Positions 38,791-49,360 are shown, counted from the first letter of the stretch. The stretch: 64,000 nt of DNA from Rhodohalobacter sp. 614A (GCF_021462415.1 NZ_JAKEDS010000001.1:1-64000); one strand, 5' to 3'. Translations and numbers: made by a program. The notes: a model not told the origin generated them from the letters alone.

Positions 38791-41028
38791 CTACACATTC
38801 ATGGCTTCAGGAATGGCTCCTTCGTACTTCTTGCTCATATCATCAATGTCTAATGAAAGGATATCGTCAATTTTAAGGGCTGAGCCTGTAACAATACCAA
38901 GTTTAGTAACAGGTATGTCTGCACTTTGGAAATGATCGATTACACTCTCAACCTGCGACGCATCACAAGAAACCACAACGCCGGATTGTGCTTCACTAAA
39001 CAGAATTTCATGGATTGATCCCTCAAAAGAACCAAGGGATACTTCTGCTCCTTTCTTTCCAAAAAGAGCCATTTCTGAAAGTGTCACGACCAGGCCGCCA
39101 TCGGATACATCATGAACGGCCGTTACATTTCCGGATTGAATGGCTTCTAAAAGTGCTTCCTGAAGATTTGCTTCGAAATCCAGATCGATATCTGGCGCAT
39201 CCCCTGTTGTAAGATGATGAATGGTGTTCAAATATTCGCTGCCTCCAAGACCTTTTCGTTTAGCGCCGACGTATAAAATCACATCATCATGATTCTTAAA
39301 ACCGGGCGTCATTCTGTGTTTCTCAACGTCTTCCACAATTCCAAGCATTCCGATCACAGGAGTTGGGAAAATGGCACCTTTTGGATTTTCATTATAAAAA
39401 CTCACATTTCCACCTGTGACGGGTGTATTCAATCTCCGACAAGCATCGCCCATTCCGCCCAGAGCTTCCTTAAATGTCCAGTATACTTCGGGTTTGTAGG
39501 GATTTCCAAAATTCAGGCAGTTGGTGATAGCCACCGGTTTACCGCCACTGCAAACTACATTTCGGGCTGCTTCGGCCACGGCAATTTGCCCGCCTTTTCT
39601 GGGATTCAAATATACATATCGTCCATTGCAATCGGTTTTTACTGCCAACCCTTTTTTGCTTCCTTTGATTCGAACCAGTCCCGAATCGGAAGCGCCAGGT
39701 GCATTGACGGTATTTGTCCGAACCGTGGTATCATACTGTTCATGAACCCATCGCTTGGATGCAATATTTGGAGCATTCAGCAAATCCAGAACAATGGTTT
39801 TAAAATCATCGGAATGTTGAAGTGAGTGAGTATCAAACTGCTGAACAGTATCCAGGTATTCAGGCTTTTTCGCTTCACGTATATACTGAGGAGCTCCGCC
39901 ACCCAACACAAGAGAATCTGCGGGCATATCTGCTTTCACTTCCCCGTCTTTCCAGTAAGTTACGCGATCGCCTTCTACCACTTCGCCCACAACAACGGCA
40001 TTCAAATCCCATTTCTCATAGACGTCAATAATTTCTTGTTCGCGGCCTTTTTCAGCAACTATGAGCATGCGCTCCTGGCTTTCACTTAGAAGAAGTTCAT
40101 AAGCGGTCATACCTTCTTCGCGCATAGGTACTTTATCGAGATCCATCTTCATTCCCTGTCCGCCTTTCGCCGTCATTTCTGAGGATGAGCACGCAATTCC
40201 TGCCGCTCCCATATCTTGTATCCCCACAACAGCGCCGGTTTTCAGAGCCTCAAGACTTGCTTCCAGGAGGAGTTTTTCTGTAAACGGATCACCCACCTGA
40301 ACGCTGGGACGCTTGGCTTCACTCTCTTCACTAATATCTTCTGATGCAAACGTTGCCCCGTGAATTCCATCTCTTCCCGTGCTCGATCCCACAATCAATA
40401 CCGGATTTCCAATTCCTTTGGCAATGGCGGATGCTGTTTCGCCTACTCTTACAATCCCAACGCTCATTGCATTTACCAACGGATTTCCTTCGTAGGCCTC
40501 ATCAAAATAGATTTCACCGCCAACAGTTGGAATCCCAAAAGAGTTACCATAATCAGATATTCCGCGAACAACGCCATCCAGAAGATATCGAACGCGTGGG
40601 TTTTTCATATCCCCAAAACGGAGTGAATTCAGAGAAGCCACCGGTCTCGCTCCCATCGTAAAAATGTCCCTGTGGATTCCACCAACACCGGTTGCCGCTC
40701 CTTCGTAAGGCTCAATAGCAGAAGGGTGATTGTGGCTTTCAATTTTAAATGCACACGCCAACCCATCACCGATATCCACAAGACCTGCGTTCTCTTCACC
40801 GGCACCTACCAGAAGCTGATCTCCTTCGCGGGGAAGTTTTTTGATTTCAAGAATGGAGTTTTTGTAGGAACAGTGCTCGCTCCACATCACGGAGTAAACA
40901 CCCAATTCCGTAAAGGTTGGCGTTCGGCCGAGATAATCTTTGATCATCTCAAATTCTTCTTCTGTTAGCCCGTGATCTTTTACTAATTCAAGATTAACTT
41001 CGGGTTCCTGAATGGTTGTATTCGACAT
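38791..41028 (-). CDS. purL: Phosphoribosylformylglycinamidine synthase subunit PurL
   Basis: This 745-residue protein is the small-type PurL (FGAM synthase II), which needs separate PurQ and PurS partners. Seen motifs include [13 protein letters not shown] near the N-terminus, [22 protein letters not shown] for substrate and ATP binding (described in parts), and GDGLACAFK. In the second half GMLGIVEDV and VHDVSDGGL are visible. It catalyses the ATP- and glutamine-dependent fourth step of purine synthesis in the cytoplasm. PurQ and PurS are not in this window. It is transcribed alone and is divergent from the cbb3 cluster. Confidence 0.95.
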   Translation of the reverse strand: MSNTTIQEPEVNLELVKDHGLTEEEFEMIKDYLGRTPTFTELGVYSVMWSEHCSYKNSILEIKKLPREGDQLLVGAGEENAGLVDIGDGLACAFKIESHNHPSAIEPYEGAATGVGGIHRDIFTMGARPVASLNSLRFGDMKNPRVRYLLDGVVRGISDYGNSFGIPTVGGEIYFDEAYEGNPLVNAMSVGIVRVGETASAIAKGIGNPVLIVGSSTGRDGIHGATFASEDISEESEAKRPSVQVGDPFTEKLLLEASLEALKTGAVVGIQDMGAAGIACSSSEMTAKGGQGMKMDLDKVPMREEGMTAYELLLSESQERMLIVAEKGREQEIIDVYEKWDLNAVVVGEVVEGDRVTYWKDGEVKADMPADSLVLGGGAPQYIREAKKPEYLDTVQQFDTHSLQHSDDFKTIVLDLLNAPNIASKRWVHEQYDTTVRTNTVNAPGASDSGLVRIKGSKKGLAVKTDCNGRYVYLNPRKGGQIAVAEAARNVVCSGGKPVAITNCLNFGNPYKPEVYWTFKEALGGMGDACRRLNTPVTGGNVSFYNENPKGAIFPTPVIGMLGIVEDVEKHRMTPGFKNHDDVILYVGAKRKGLGGSEYLNTIHHLTTGDAPDIDLDFEANLQEALLEAIQSGNVTAVHDVSDGGLVVTLSEMALFGKKGAEVSLGSFEGSIHEILFSEAQSGVVVSCDASQVESVIDHFQSADIPVTKLGIVTGSALKIDDILSLDIDDMSKKYEGAIPEAMNV

Positions 41029-41250
41029 TCCGATTGGAGTGATGGATTTACATTAATTTCGAAAGTTAAAAGGTACAATTATTTAAGAAAAGGCTCTAAC
41101 CTGATATGACCCTTTTTCACTTTCAAAAAGCATTCGCCTTGTTGTTTAGATCGCATCTAAAATACCGCTTCGTATTGCTTGTGAATTTAAAAGGCAGTAA
41201 AATCTAATGCCAATATTCGAATTTAAATATGTGATTTAAAAATTATCTCC

Positions 41251-41715
41251 ATGCGGCTCATTTCCCAAGGTGCTCAGTACGCCATTTCAGCCATTATTGC
41301 GATATCCAAGCACACCGGAGAGGGAGCTGTTTCAGCTTCTGATTTATCAAAATCTTTAGATTGTCCCGCCGCCTACCTTTCCCAAATATTGGCAAAGCTA
41401 AAAGAACCCGGCATTCTCAATTCCAGAAGAGGTTTGAATGGCGGTGTTTATTTGGCCAGATCCATTGAACAAATCAGCATGATGGATGTCATAGCGGCGA
41501 TAGATGGCACCGAATTTTTCGACAAGTGTTTTATGGGCATTGATGGATGCGGACACATTGAACCCTGCCCTTTCCATGAATTTTGGTCCGTTGAGCGAAA
41601 AAAAATTGAACAGTGGCTACGAAATACAACCTTTGAGTCTATTGATAAAAACATGACTCAAGCCTGGTTTGATCTTCGTTTGCAATTTTCGAATGGAGTA
41701 CCGTCTTTTAAATGA
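41251..41715 (+). CDS. Rrf2-family regulator with Fe-S cysteines
   Basis: This 154-residue winged-helix Rrf2 protein opens with MRLISQGAQYAISAII, followed by the HTH and LNSRRGLNGGVYLAR wing. Three cysteines, C93, C100 and C106 (in KCFMGIDGCGHIEPC), match the cluster-ligand pattern of IscR/NsrR-type members, so it probably senses oxygen, NO or Fe-S status. Its stop overlaps the start of ccoI by four bases. It heads the cbb3 oxidase operon and most likely regulates it. This is an alternative to the FNR/FixK control seen in proteobacteria. Confidence 0.88.
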   Translation: MRLISQGAQYAISAIIAISKHTGEGAVSASDLSKSLDCPAAYLSQILAKLKEPGILNSRRGLNGGVYLARSIEQISMMDVIAAIDGTEFFDKCFMGIDGCGHIEPCPFHEFWSVERKKIEQWLRNTTFESIDKNMTQAWFDLRLQFSNGVPSFK

Positions 41716-44180
41716 TGATGGAAGTGAAAACAGCAATATCAAAGGAGATTTGCTTTCACTGTGGAGAGCAATGCGACGAATCTTCAATTCAGTTGGAGGA
41801 TAAACACTTCTGCTGTACCGGATGCAAGACCGCTTACCAAATTCTTGACCAAAGCGGCCTTTGTAATTATTACGATCTGGAATCGAATCCCGGCATCAAT
41901 TTAAAATCTTCCGTTGCACGAGCCCGATTTGATTACCTGGAGGATGAAGATGTTATTACTCGAATTTCTGACTTCAAAAGCGAAAACCAACTCTCCGTTA
42001 CTCTTAGCATTCCCAATATTCATTGTACTTCTTGTGTTTGGCTGCTTGAGAATCTCCAAAAACTTGATGAGGGCGTACTTAAAACCACAGTCAACTTTCT
42101 GAAACGGGAGCTTTCACTTTTAATCGATACGAAAAAAACGTCCCTCAGAAATGTAGTTGAACAACTCACAACGATCGGATACGAACCTGAAATCCGGTTA
42201 GATAAGCTTGACTCAAAATCACCCAAAACGCATCGAAACCGAAGTTTATGGTTAAAACTGGGGGTTGCCGGATTTGCTTTCGGTAATATTATGCTTTTCA
42301 GTTTCCCGGATTACCTGGACATGGATAATACGGGCTTGGGTTTTCAATTCAGGGTTTTCTTTGGCGCACTGAATATCATCCTGGCTCTGCCTGTTTTAAT
42401 TTACAGCAGCAGCGATTATTTAAAATCGGCATTCGCGGCTTTGAGCCAACGCGGCGTAAATCTTGATGTTCCAATTTCTATTGGCATTGTTGCCTTGTTC
42501 AGCCGAAGCGTCTACGAAATTGTGACCGGTATTGGAACGGGTTACATGGATTCCTTTACCGGGTTAATCTTCTTTCTTTTGATCGGCAAACTGATCCAAC
42601 AAAAAACATTTGACCGCCTTTCCTTTGATCGCGATTACCGCTCTTATCTTCCCATTGCTGTGAACGTAATCAACCCAACGGCTGGTGAAAAATCTATCTC
42701 ACTGGACAAATTAAAGGCCGGAATGGAAATCCGGTTGCGAAACCAGGAATTGGTGCCTTGTGATTCAATCCTGCTCTCCAAAAAAGCGTACATGGATTAC
42801 AGTTTTATTACGGGAGAATCTGAGCCGGTTCAGGTGAACCAGGGAGATTTAATTTATGCCGGGGCAAGACTTACCGGAACATCTGCTTCATTGCGAACCG
42901 AAGAGGAAGTCAAAAATAGTTATCTCACAAAGCTTTGGAATCATGAAGCTTTTACAAATACAAATAAAGAGTTAAAACTCACCAGCTTCGCTGATCGGAT
43001 CAGTCCATATTTTACAGTTTCCGTTCTTGGAATTGCCGCATTTGCAGGAATGTATTGGTTCTCTGCGGCCGGTGCGGAAATTGCGCTATCTGTCTTTACT
43101 GCTGTTTTGATCATTGCATGCCCCTGTGCCCTGGCACTTTCCACACCGTTTACACTTGGCTCCACTCTGAATATTCTTTCGCTGAATGGTCTCTTTGTGA
43201 AAAACTACCTTCTGTTGGAAAACCTCTCCAAGGCAACCGCTTTCGTATTTGATAAAACCGGGACACTTACCAACAAGCACGAAGCCAGTATTGATTTTCA
43301 TGGTACAGATCTATCCGGTGAGCAAAAGGAACTGGTTCTTTCTGCATGCAAACAATCCGTTCACCCGGTCAGCCGTAAAATTGTTCAATCCCTGGAAGAA
43401 GATTCGCTTCAGTTGATGGCGCCGGATAGTTTTTTCGAGGTATCCGGAAAAGGAATTTTCGCGTCTGTTTCAGGGCATCTGATTTGTATCGGTTCGCGCA
43501 ATTTTATTGTTGAACAAACCAATCTAAATCCGGGCGATATCCCTGATGCAAATTTTAGCGGAACCGTTTCACACCTCGCCATTGATAGCAGTTATCTCGG
43601 ATATTTTGGCATCCGGTCCGGTCTCAGACATGGAATGGCCGAACTGCTGGAAACTTTAAAATCATCCTTCCAAACATATTTAATTTCGGGTGACAACGAA
43701 TCTCAGCGGGATGAATTTTCACGCCACTTTACAGATATCGAAAAATCCCTGTATTTCAACAAATCCCCCGAAGACAAACTGCAATTTGTTAAAGAACTTC
43801 AAAGTAACTCCGAGAAAGTAGTGATGGTCGGGGATGGATTAAATGATGCCGGAGCTTTAAAACAGAGTGATTTCGGAATTGCTCTTTCTGATGACATCAG
43901 TTCTTTTTCTCCCGCTTGCGATGCAATTTTAGAAGGAAGTACATTAAAAAGGCTGAACACGTTTGTCCGTTTTTCGCGATCCAGTATGAAGATTATCCTC
44001 GCGAGCTTTGTGCTTTCACTTCTGTATAACACAATCGGTTTGGGATTTGCAATATCCGGGCATTTGTCACCATTGGTTGCCGCAATTTTGATGCCTTTAA
44101 GCTCTATCAGCGTAATGGTTTTTACTTTTTTAGCGACTCGCTATTCAGCAAATAAACTGGGGCTTGTCATATGGAAGTAA
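41712..44180 (+). CDS. ccoI: Copper-transporting P-type ATPase of the CcoI/FixI type
   Basis: The protein has 822 residues. An N-terminal cysteine-rich segment (CFHCGEQC near 14-21, then CCTGC) precedes an HMA-like domain with CTSCVW (105-110). Eight membrane helices are expected. The ion-path motif is CPCALALS (470-477), the phosphorylation site DKTGTLTN starts at 514, and the hinge GDGLNDAGAL is near 708. CcoI delivers copper for CuB of the cbb3 oxidase. The position directly before ccoS and ccoNO, together with the N-terminal Zn/Cu-ribbon-like segment, supports CcoI over a general CopA. Confidence 0.93.
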   Translation: MMMEVKTAISKEICFHCGEQCDESSIQLEDKHFCCTGCKTAYQILDQSGLCNYYDLESNPGINLKSSVARARFDYLEDEDVITRISDFKSENQLSVTLSIPNIHCTSCVWLLENLQKLDEGVLKTTVNFLKRELSLLIDTKKTSLRNVVEQLTTIGYEPEIRLDKLDSKSPKTHRNRSLWLKLGVAGFAFGNIMLFSFPDYLDMDNTGLGFQFRVFFGALNIILALPVLIYSSSDYLKSAFAALSQRGVNLDVPISIGIVALFSRSVYEIVTGIGTGYMDSFTGLIFFLLIGKLIQQKTFDRLSFDRDYRSYLPIAVNVINPTAGEKSISLDKLKAGMEIRLRNQELVPCDSILLSKKAYMDYSFITGESEPVQVNQGDLIYAGARLTGTSASLRTEEEVKNSYLTKLWNHEAFTNTNKELKLTSFADRISPYFTVSVLGIAAFAGMYWFSAAGAEIALSVFTAVLIIACPCALALSTPFTLGSTLNILSLNGLFVKNYLLLENLSKATAFVFDKTGTLTNKHEASIDFHGTDLSGEQKELVLSACKQSVHPVSRKIVQSLEEDSLQLMAPDSFFEVSGKGIFASVSGHLICIGSRNFIVEQTNLNPGDIPDANFSGTVSHLAIDSSYLGYFGIRSGLRHGMAELLETLKSSFQTYLISGDNESQRDEFSRHFTDIEKSLYFNKSPEDKLQFVKELQSNSEKVVMVGDGLNDAGALKQSDFGIALSDDISSFSPACDAILEGSTLKRLNTFVRFSRSSMKIILASFVLSLLYNTIGLGFAISGHLSPLVAAILMPLSSISVMVFTFLATRYSANKLGLVIWK

Positions 44181-44359
44181 TATTTATGCTTATCGGCTTC
44201 AGCTTACTCGTGGCCATCATATTTATTCTGCTATTTATTTGGGCGGTAAAAAGTGGTCAGTTCGATGATCAATACACGCCGTCCATCCGGGTACTTTTTG
44301 ACGAAAAAAAATCAACCAATCAAAATCAAACAACTAACCAAAAAAATCGGGATGAGTAA
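44171..44359 (+). CDS. ccoS: cbb3 oxidase assembly protein CcoS
   Basis: This is a 62-residue single-span membrane protein. The helix is at about 3-24 and is followed by WAVKSGQFDD, the CcoS hallmark (A-x-x-x-GQFDD). It is needed for cofactor insertion into the cbb3 oxidase. The start overlaps the end of ccoI by 10 bases, and the stop overlaps the start of ccoNO by one base, so translation is probably coupled. Confidence 0.93.
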   Translation: MEVIFMLIGFSLLVAIIFILLFIWAVKSGQFDDQYTPSIRVLFDEKKSTNQNQTTNQKNRDE

Positions 44360-46563
44360 TGTCATCATTAGAAACCTTTCATTACGATAACGAAATTGTC
44401 CGAAAATTTGGGATCGCAACCATTGCCTGGGGGCTCATTGGATTCCTGGTCGGACTTACAATCGCTCTGAAGTTAATCTTTCCGGAATTTCTCGGCTTTA
44501 TACCGGAGTTGTCTTACGGACGCCTTCGGCCGCTGCATACCAATGCGGTGATCTTCGCCTTTGCCGGAAATGCAATTTTCTACGGGGTCTACTATTCACT
44601 GCCGCGTTTGTGTAAAACACCGATGTGGAACAAAACACTCAGCCAGATTCATTTCTGGGGCTGGCAGGCTATTATTACTTCTGCGGTGTTAACCCTTCCG
44701 TTCGGGATTAACACAAGTAAGGAGTATGCCGAGCTTGAATGGCCAATTGATATTGCGATTGCACTGATCTGGGTGGCATTTGGCGTCAATATGATCATGA
44801 CGATTATGAAGCGTCGTGAAAAGCATATTTATGTAGCCATTTGGTTCTATATCGCAACATTTGTAACCGTGGCCGTGCTTCACATCGTTAATTCCTTTGA
44901 AATGCCGGCTACTCTTCTGAAGAGTTATCCGCTTTATGCCGGAGTTCAGGATGCCCTTGTACAATGGTGGTACGGACACAATGCCGTGGCCTTCTTCCTG
45001 ACAACTCCCTTCCTGGGAATTATGTATTATTTCATCCCGAAAGCGGCAAACCGACCGATTTTCTCATACCGATTATCTATCGTCCACTTTTGGTCGCTGA
45101 TTTTCATCTATATCTGGGCTGGCCCTCACCACTTGCTGTATACATCTTTACCGGGATGGGCCCAGGCATTGGGTACCGTATTCAGTGTGATGCTTATCGC
45201 ACCAAGCTGGGGGGGTATGTTAAACGGTTTGTTAACCCTTCGCGGAGCTTGGGACCGTGTGCGGGAAGATCCTGTACTGAAATTTCTGGTCGTGGGTGTT
45301 ACCGCGTACGGTATGGTGACCTTCGAAGGTCCGATGCTTTCCATTGCAAACGTAAACGCCGTGGCACACTATTCTGATTATATCATCGGCCACGTGCATA
45401 ATGGTGCACTTCTGTGGAATGGCGGTCTGACTTTTGCAATGCTCTATTACATCACACCAAAAATTTACAGAACCAAGCTGCACTCGGTTAAGCTGGCCAA
45501 TGTTCATTTTTGGTTCGCTACGCTTGGCGCGATTTTTTATGTGATCCCCATGTACTGGGGCGGCATCACACAAAGCCTGATGTGGAAAGAGTTTACTGCT
45601 CAAGGTCTTCTTCAGTATCCAAACTTCCTTGAAACTGTGAACCAGATTATTCCCATGTATGCACTTCGGGCAGTGGGTGGAACACTGTTTATTATCGGAG
45701 CAGCCGTTGGTACTTTCAACCTGATCAAGACTGCGAAACAAGGCTCTCTGTTGAAGGATGAAGCAGATGAAGCGCAACCAAGAATTGAGCCTGCTGTGGA
45801 ACCCGGCGAACCAGAACCATGGCACAGACGCCTTGAGGCGCGTCCCGTTCAGTTTACAGCTATCGTATTGGTTGTGATTTTGATTGGAGGCATCATCGAG
45901 TATGTACCAACGACATTGGTCGAATCCAATATTCCCACAATTGCAAGCGTGAAGCCTTATACACCGCTCGAAATTGAAGGACGTGATATTTACATCGCTG
46001 AAGGCTGTAATGGCTGCCATTCACAAATGATTCGTCCTTTCCGGTCTGAAACCGAACGATACGGAGAGTATTCAAAAGCCGGTGAGTTTGTGTATGATCA
46101 CCCATTCCTCTGGGGCTCAAAACGAACAGGGCCCGACCTGCATCGTATTGGCGGTAAATATCCGGATTCATGGCATATTCGCCACATGTATGATCCTGCA
46201 TCCACATCCCCCGGTTCTATTATGCCGGCTTATCCGTGGCTGTTTACCCAGGATATCAACAAGGAAACCATTCCGAATCGTATCAATGCCCTGAGAAGTG
46301 TTGGGGTACCGTATGCTGAAGGATATGAAGACGATGCCATTGGTGATCTTGAAGCACAGGCTGAAGAAATCACCCAGGGTCTGAGCCAAAACGGATTCGA
46401 TCAGATTGAAGGAATTCAGATCACTTCCGAGAAAAGAATCATTGCATTAATTGCTTACCTGCAACGATTGGGCATCGACATTAAAGGAGAGGAAAGCCCA
46501 TGGGATGCATTACCGTCAAGCAATCAGATTCAGGCAGACAATCAACTTCAGACAGAAGATTAA
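44359..46563 (+). CDS. ccoNO: cbb3-type cytochrome c oxidase, fused subunits I and II (CcoN-CcoO)
   Basis: The protein has 734 residues. Residues 1 to about 460 are the CcoN core with 12 helices. His residues for the hemes and CuB are visible in RPLHTNAVIF, WWYGHNAVAFF, GPHHLLYT and YIIGHVHNGALLW. A Pro/Glu-rich linker (about 470-490) leads to a membrane helix and the CcoO cytochrome c domain, with CNGCH at 550-554 followed by SQMIRPF. In proteobacteria these are two proteins. Fusion is common in Bacteroidota and relatives. It is the catalytic core for high-affinity oxygen reduction. Confidence 0.95.
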   Translation: MSSLETFHYDNEIVRKFGIATIAWGLIGFLVGLTIALKLIFPEFLGFIPELSYGRLRPLHTNAVIFAFAGNAIFYGVYYSLPRLCKTPMWNKTLSQIHFWGWQAIITSAVLTLPFGINTSKEYAELEWPIDIAIALIWVAFGVNMIMTIMKRREKHIYVAIWFYIATFVTVAVLHIVNSFEMPATLLKSYPLYAGVQDALVQWWYGHNAVAFFLTTPFLGIMYYFIPKAANRPIFSYRLSIVHFWSLIFIYIWAGPHHLLYTSLPGWAQALGTVFSVMLIAPSWGGMLNGLLTLRGAWDRVREDPVLKFLVVGVTAYGMVTFEGPMLSIANVNAVAHYSDYIIGHVHNGALLWNGGLTFAMLYYITPKIYRTKLHSVKLANVHFWFATLGAIFYVIPMYWGGITQSLMWKEFTAQGLLQYPNFLETVNQIIPMYALRAVGGTLFIIGAAVGTFNLIKTAKQGSLLKDEADEAQPRIEPAVEPGEPEPWHRRLEARPVQFTAIVLVVILIGGIIEYVPTTLVESNIPTIASVKPYTPLEIEGRDIYIAEGCNGCHSQMIRPFRSETERYGEYSKAGEFVYDHPFLWGSKRTGPDLHRIGGKYPDSWHIRHMYDPASTSPGSIMPAYPWLFTQDINKETIPNRINALRSVGVPYAEGYEDDAIGDLEAQAEEITQGLSQNGFDQIEGIQITSEKRIIALIAYLQRLGIDIKGEESPWDALPSSNQIQADNQLQTED

Positions 46564-46566
46564 GCC

Positions 46567-46755
46567 ATGTACAAAAACGTATTACGTGCTATTGAGGACA
46601 TAGGGATATACCCAAGTATATCCCTCATCCTGTTTTTTACATTTTTTGTAATTATGGTTTTTTACCTCATAAAAAAAGGAAAACACTATTGGGATGATGC
46701 AGCGAATCTCCCGCTGGAAGACGAAAAAATTAACTCTAACCAATCAGATCAATGA
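46567..46755 (+). CDS. ccoQ: CcoQ-like small subunit of cbb3 oxidase
   Basis: This 62-residue protein has one membrane helix (about 14-37), then a charged tail containing YWDDAANLPLEDE, as in CcoQ/FixQ proteins. It starts three bases after ccoNO and overlaps ccoP by four bases. CcoQ stabilises the association of CcoP with the core. Confidence 0.88.
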   Translation: MYKNVLRAIEDIGIYPSISLILFFTFFVIMVFYLIKKGKHYWDDAANLPLEDEKINSNQSDQ

Positions 46756-47357
46756 AAGTATTAGACGATGAGAAGGATCTGTTACTCGATCATGAGTACG
46801 ATGGAATAAAAGAACTCGACAATCACATGCCGGTTTGGTGGCTCTGGTTGTTTTATTTTACAATTGCCTGGGGAGTCGGTTACCTGGTGTATTATTATAT
46901 GCTGGGCGGACCATCACAGGTAGAATTATATGAAATGGAAATGGCTGCCGCTGAAGAGCAGTATGACCTGAACAGCAGTGGCGGCGCACAACCTGAAGAG
47001 GCCATGAATTTTGATTGGGCATATCTCGACGACGAAGCGCGAATTGCTGAAGGAAGAGAGATATTCATGAGCACTTCCAATCTCTGTTTTACCTGTCACG
47101 GGAATAGCGGGGAAGGACTCGTTGGCCCAAACCTTACCGATAACTTGTGGATTCATGGCTGTACACCGGCAGAGGTTGCAAGCAGTATCATGGCAGGATA
47201 TCCCGAGCAAGGAATGCTTCCCTATGGCAGCGGTACTCCTATGGAACCCGAGAAAGTTCAAAGCCTTGTGAGTTTTATAGCATCTATACAGGGAACCAAT
47301 CCAGCTAATCCCAAGGCTCCGGACCCAAACCGTGCTCAACCATGTACCATCGAGTAG
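46752..47357 (+). CDS. ccoP: cbb3 oxidase subunit III (CcoP) with a single heme site
   Basis: The protein has 201 residues. The N-terminal segment DEYDGIKELDNHMPVWW-type opening (seen as YDGIKELDNHMPVWW) and one membrane helix (about 29-50) are the typical CcoP N-terminus. Only one heme motif is present, CFTCH at 112-116, followed by GPNLTDNLWIHG and SIMAGYPEQGMLPYG with the Met ligand. Classical CcoP has two cytochrome domains and about 300 residues. This version lacks one, so the electron entry route is shorter. The gene is intact and in the normal operon position. Confidence 0.9.
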   Translation: MKVLDDEKDLLLDHEYDGIKELDNHMPVWWLWLFYFTIAWGVGYLVYYYMLGGPSQVELYEMEMAAAEEQYDLNSSGGAQPEEAMNFDWAYLDDEARIAEGREIFMSTSNLCFTCHGNSGEGLVGPNLTDNLWIHGCTPAEVASSIMAGYPEQGMLPYGSGTPMEPEKVQSLVSFIASIQGTNPANPKAPDPNRAQPCTIE

Positions 47358-47436
47358 AGTATTATCGTTACTTAAATAGTTGCAATGATACTCTTTTTGA
47401 ATCGTATTAGTAGGCCTAAAATCAAGAGCTATAACC

Positions 47437-48909
47437 ATGGCAACATTAGAAGAAGACAGAAGAATTGATAAAAACCAGTTTCGTGATCACCTCGCCACAG
47501 TTAATGTAGAAGGGAAGCGAAACTGGATCTATGCCAAAAAACCAAGTGGCCGGTATTATAAAGCCCGTAATATTGTTGCAGTACTATTACTGGCTTTTTT
47601 CTTTTCGGGCCCTTTCATCACCATTAATGGCAATCCTCTTTTATTAATCAATATACTGGAGCGTAAATTTGTCATTTTTGGGGTAGCATTCTGGCCGCAG
47701 GATTTGCACCTGTTGGTTTTTGGAATGCTGTCATTCATTCTTTTTGTCGTTGTATTCACAGCTATTTTTGGAAGGCTTTGGTGCGGCTGGGCATGTCCGC
47801 AGACAATATTTATGGAAATGGTTTTCAGGCGAATTGAGTACTGGATTGAAGGAGATGCATCCGATCAAATCCGCCTCAACAAAAAACCATGGAATTTTGA
47901 GAAGATCTGGAAGAAAACTACAAAACACGGCATCTTCTTCGCACTTGCCTTTATCATTTCCAACCTGTTTCTGGCTTACATAATTGGTAAAGATCAGCTA
48001 TTTCAAATCATTACAGATCCACCCTCTCAACATATGGCGGGTCTTTCTGCGATGGTTGTCTTCAGCGGTGTATTTTATGGCGTATTTGCCTTTATGCGCG
48101 AGCAGGTGTGCCATTTTGTTTGTCCTTATGGGCGAATGCAATCGGTGATGCTGGACAATAACTCCGTAAATGTGATGTACGATTACAAACGCGGAGAAAC
48201 ACGGGCGAGCGTTAAAGACCGTTTTAAACTTGAAAACCGCAAAGCTACACTTGAAGATCTGGGGTTTAGTGCAGATCAATCATTTGGAGATTGTATCGAT
48301 TGCTTCCAGTGTGTGAAAGTGTGTCCGATGGGAATTGATATTCGAAATGGGACACAACTGGAATGCGTGCATTGCACCGCCTGTATTGATGCCTGTGATG
48401 ATGTGATGGAAAAAATTAACAAGCCAAAGGGCTTAATCCGCTATTCATCAGAAAATGCTATCCGTGAAGAAAAGCAAAAAATCTTAACACCCCGTGTTGC
48501 CGGGTATTCCAGTATTCTTGTGGTGTTATTGATTACCTTCATCACCATGCTGACTCTTCGTCCCGATACCGAAACCAGCATTCTCAGGGAACCAGGAACA
48601 CTGTACCAGGAACTGCCCGATAATATGTACAGCAATATCTATAATCTTAAAGTGCTGAATAAAACCTTTGAGGAATTGGATTTTGAAATCAGGCTGGAAC
48701 AACCGGCGGGAGAAATTGTATCGCTTGGAAATGTAGAAAGTGTACAGCCTCAAAATTCTGCTGAGGGCCGGTTCCTTGTTAAACTTTCCGAAGATCAGCT
48801 TACCGGATTGCAAACAGAACTTACTTTTGGTATCTATTCTGGGGGAGAAAGATTAGAAACAGTTTCATCCGGATTTTTAGGTCCGTCAAACAGTAACAGG
48901 AATGAATAG
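47437..48909 (+). CDS. ccoG: cbb3 oxidase accessory protein CcoG (FixG/RdxA)
   Basis: This 490-residue membrane ferredoxin-like protein has several helices. GRLWCGWACPQTIF is a family signature, followed by EQVCHFVCPYGRMQ. Two 4Fe-4S motifs are seen near 286-325: CIDCFQCVKVCP and CVHCTACIDAC. The C-terminal ~110 residues are an Ig-like periplasmic domain. CcoG acts in copper reduction for cbb3 maturation. It follows ccoP by 79 bases and overlaps the start of ccoH. Confidence 0.94.
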   Translation: MATLEEDRRIDKNQFRDHLATVNVEGKRNWIYAKKPSGRYYKARNIVAVLLLAFFFSGPFITINGNPLLLINILERKFVIFGVAFWPQDLHLLVFGMLSFILFVVVFTAIFGRLWCGWACPQTIFMEMVFRRIEYWIEGDASDQIRLNKKPWNFEKIWKKTTKHGIFFALAFIISNLFLAYIIGKDQLFQIITDPPSQHMAGLSAMVVFSGVFYGVFAFMREQVCHFVCPYGRMQSVMLDNNSVNVMYDYKRGETRASVKDRFKLENRKATLEDLGFSADQSFGDCIDCFQCVKVCPMGIDIRNGTQLECVHCTACIDACDDVMEKINKPKGLIRYSSENAIREEKQKILTPRVAGYSSILVVLLITFITMLTLRPDTETSILREPGTLYQELPDNMYSNIYNLKVLNKTFEELDFEIRLEQPAGEIVSLGNVESVQPQNSAEGRFLVKLSEDQLTGLQTELTFGIYSGGERLETVSSGFLGPSNSNRNE

Positions 48910-49360
48910 CATGAAAAAATTTAACTGGGGAACCGGCATCGTTTTGGCCGTCACCATTTTTATTATCGCCACTCTCAGTGTGGTCAGTTATCTCATCTCT
49001 CTCGATTATTACCTGGTTTCCAATAACCATTACGAGGAAGGAGTAAATTACCAGGAAACCATTGACAATAAAACCCGGGCACAGAATCTCGAAAATCCGG
49101 TAGTGGTTCTGTTTGATGAATCATCCACTTCGATTAAAATTATTTTCCCGGATGAAGCGAGACGAGAATTGCTATCCGGAAATATAACTTTCTACCGCCC
49201 CAACAATCCTGAACTGGATAAAAAATACAAACTAAATCTTGATGGGGACGGACTTCAGACAATTCCCGTTGGCGAATTTGAAAAAGGCCGGTGGAAACTA
49301 TCCGTTGAGTGGAAATCTGACTCTCTCACTTATCTCGAAGAAAAGAATATTTTTATCTAA
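48902..49360 (+). CDS. ccoH: FixH/CcoH family protein
   Basis: This 152-residue protein has one N-terminal helix (about 10-33), followed by SLDYYLVSNNHYEEGVNYQ, the family hallmark, and a beta-rich periplasmic domain ending in WKLSVEWKSD. CcoH/FixH assists the stability and assembly of cbb3 oxidase. ATG 48902 overlaps ccoG by eight bases; ATG 48911 would give 149 residues and is equally plausible. Confidence 0.9.
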   Translation: MNSMKKFNWGTGIVLAVTIFIIATLSVVSYLISLDYYLVSNNHYEEGVNYQETIDNKTRAQNLENPVVVLFDESSTSIKIIFPDEARRELLSGNITFYRPNNPELDKKYKLNLDGDGLQTIPVGEFEKGRWKLSVEWKSDSLTYLEEKNIFI

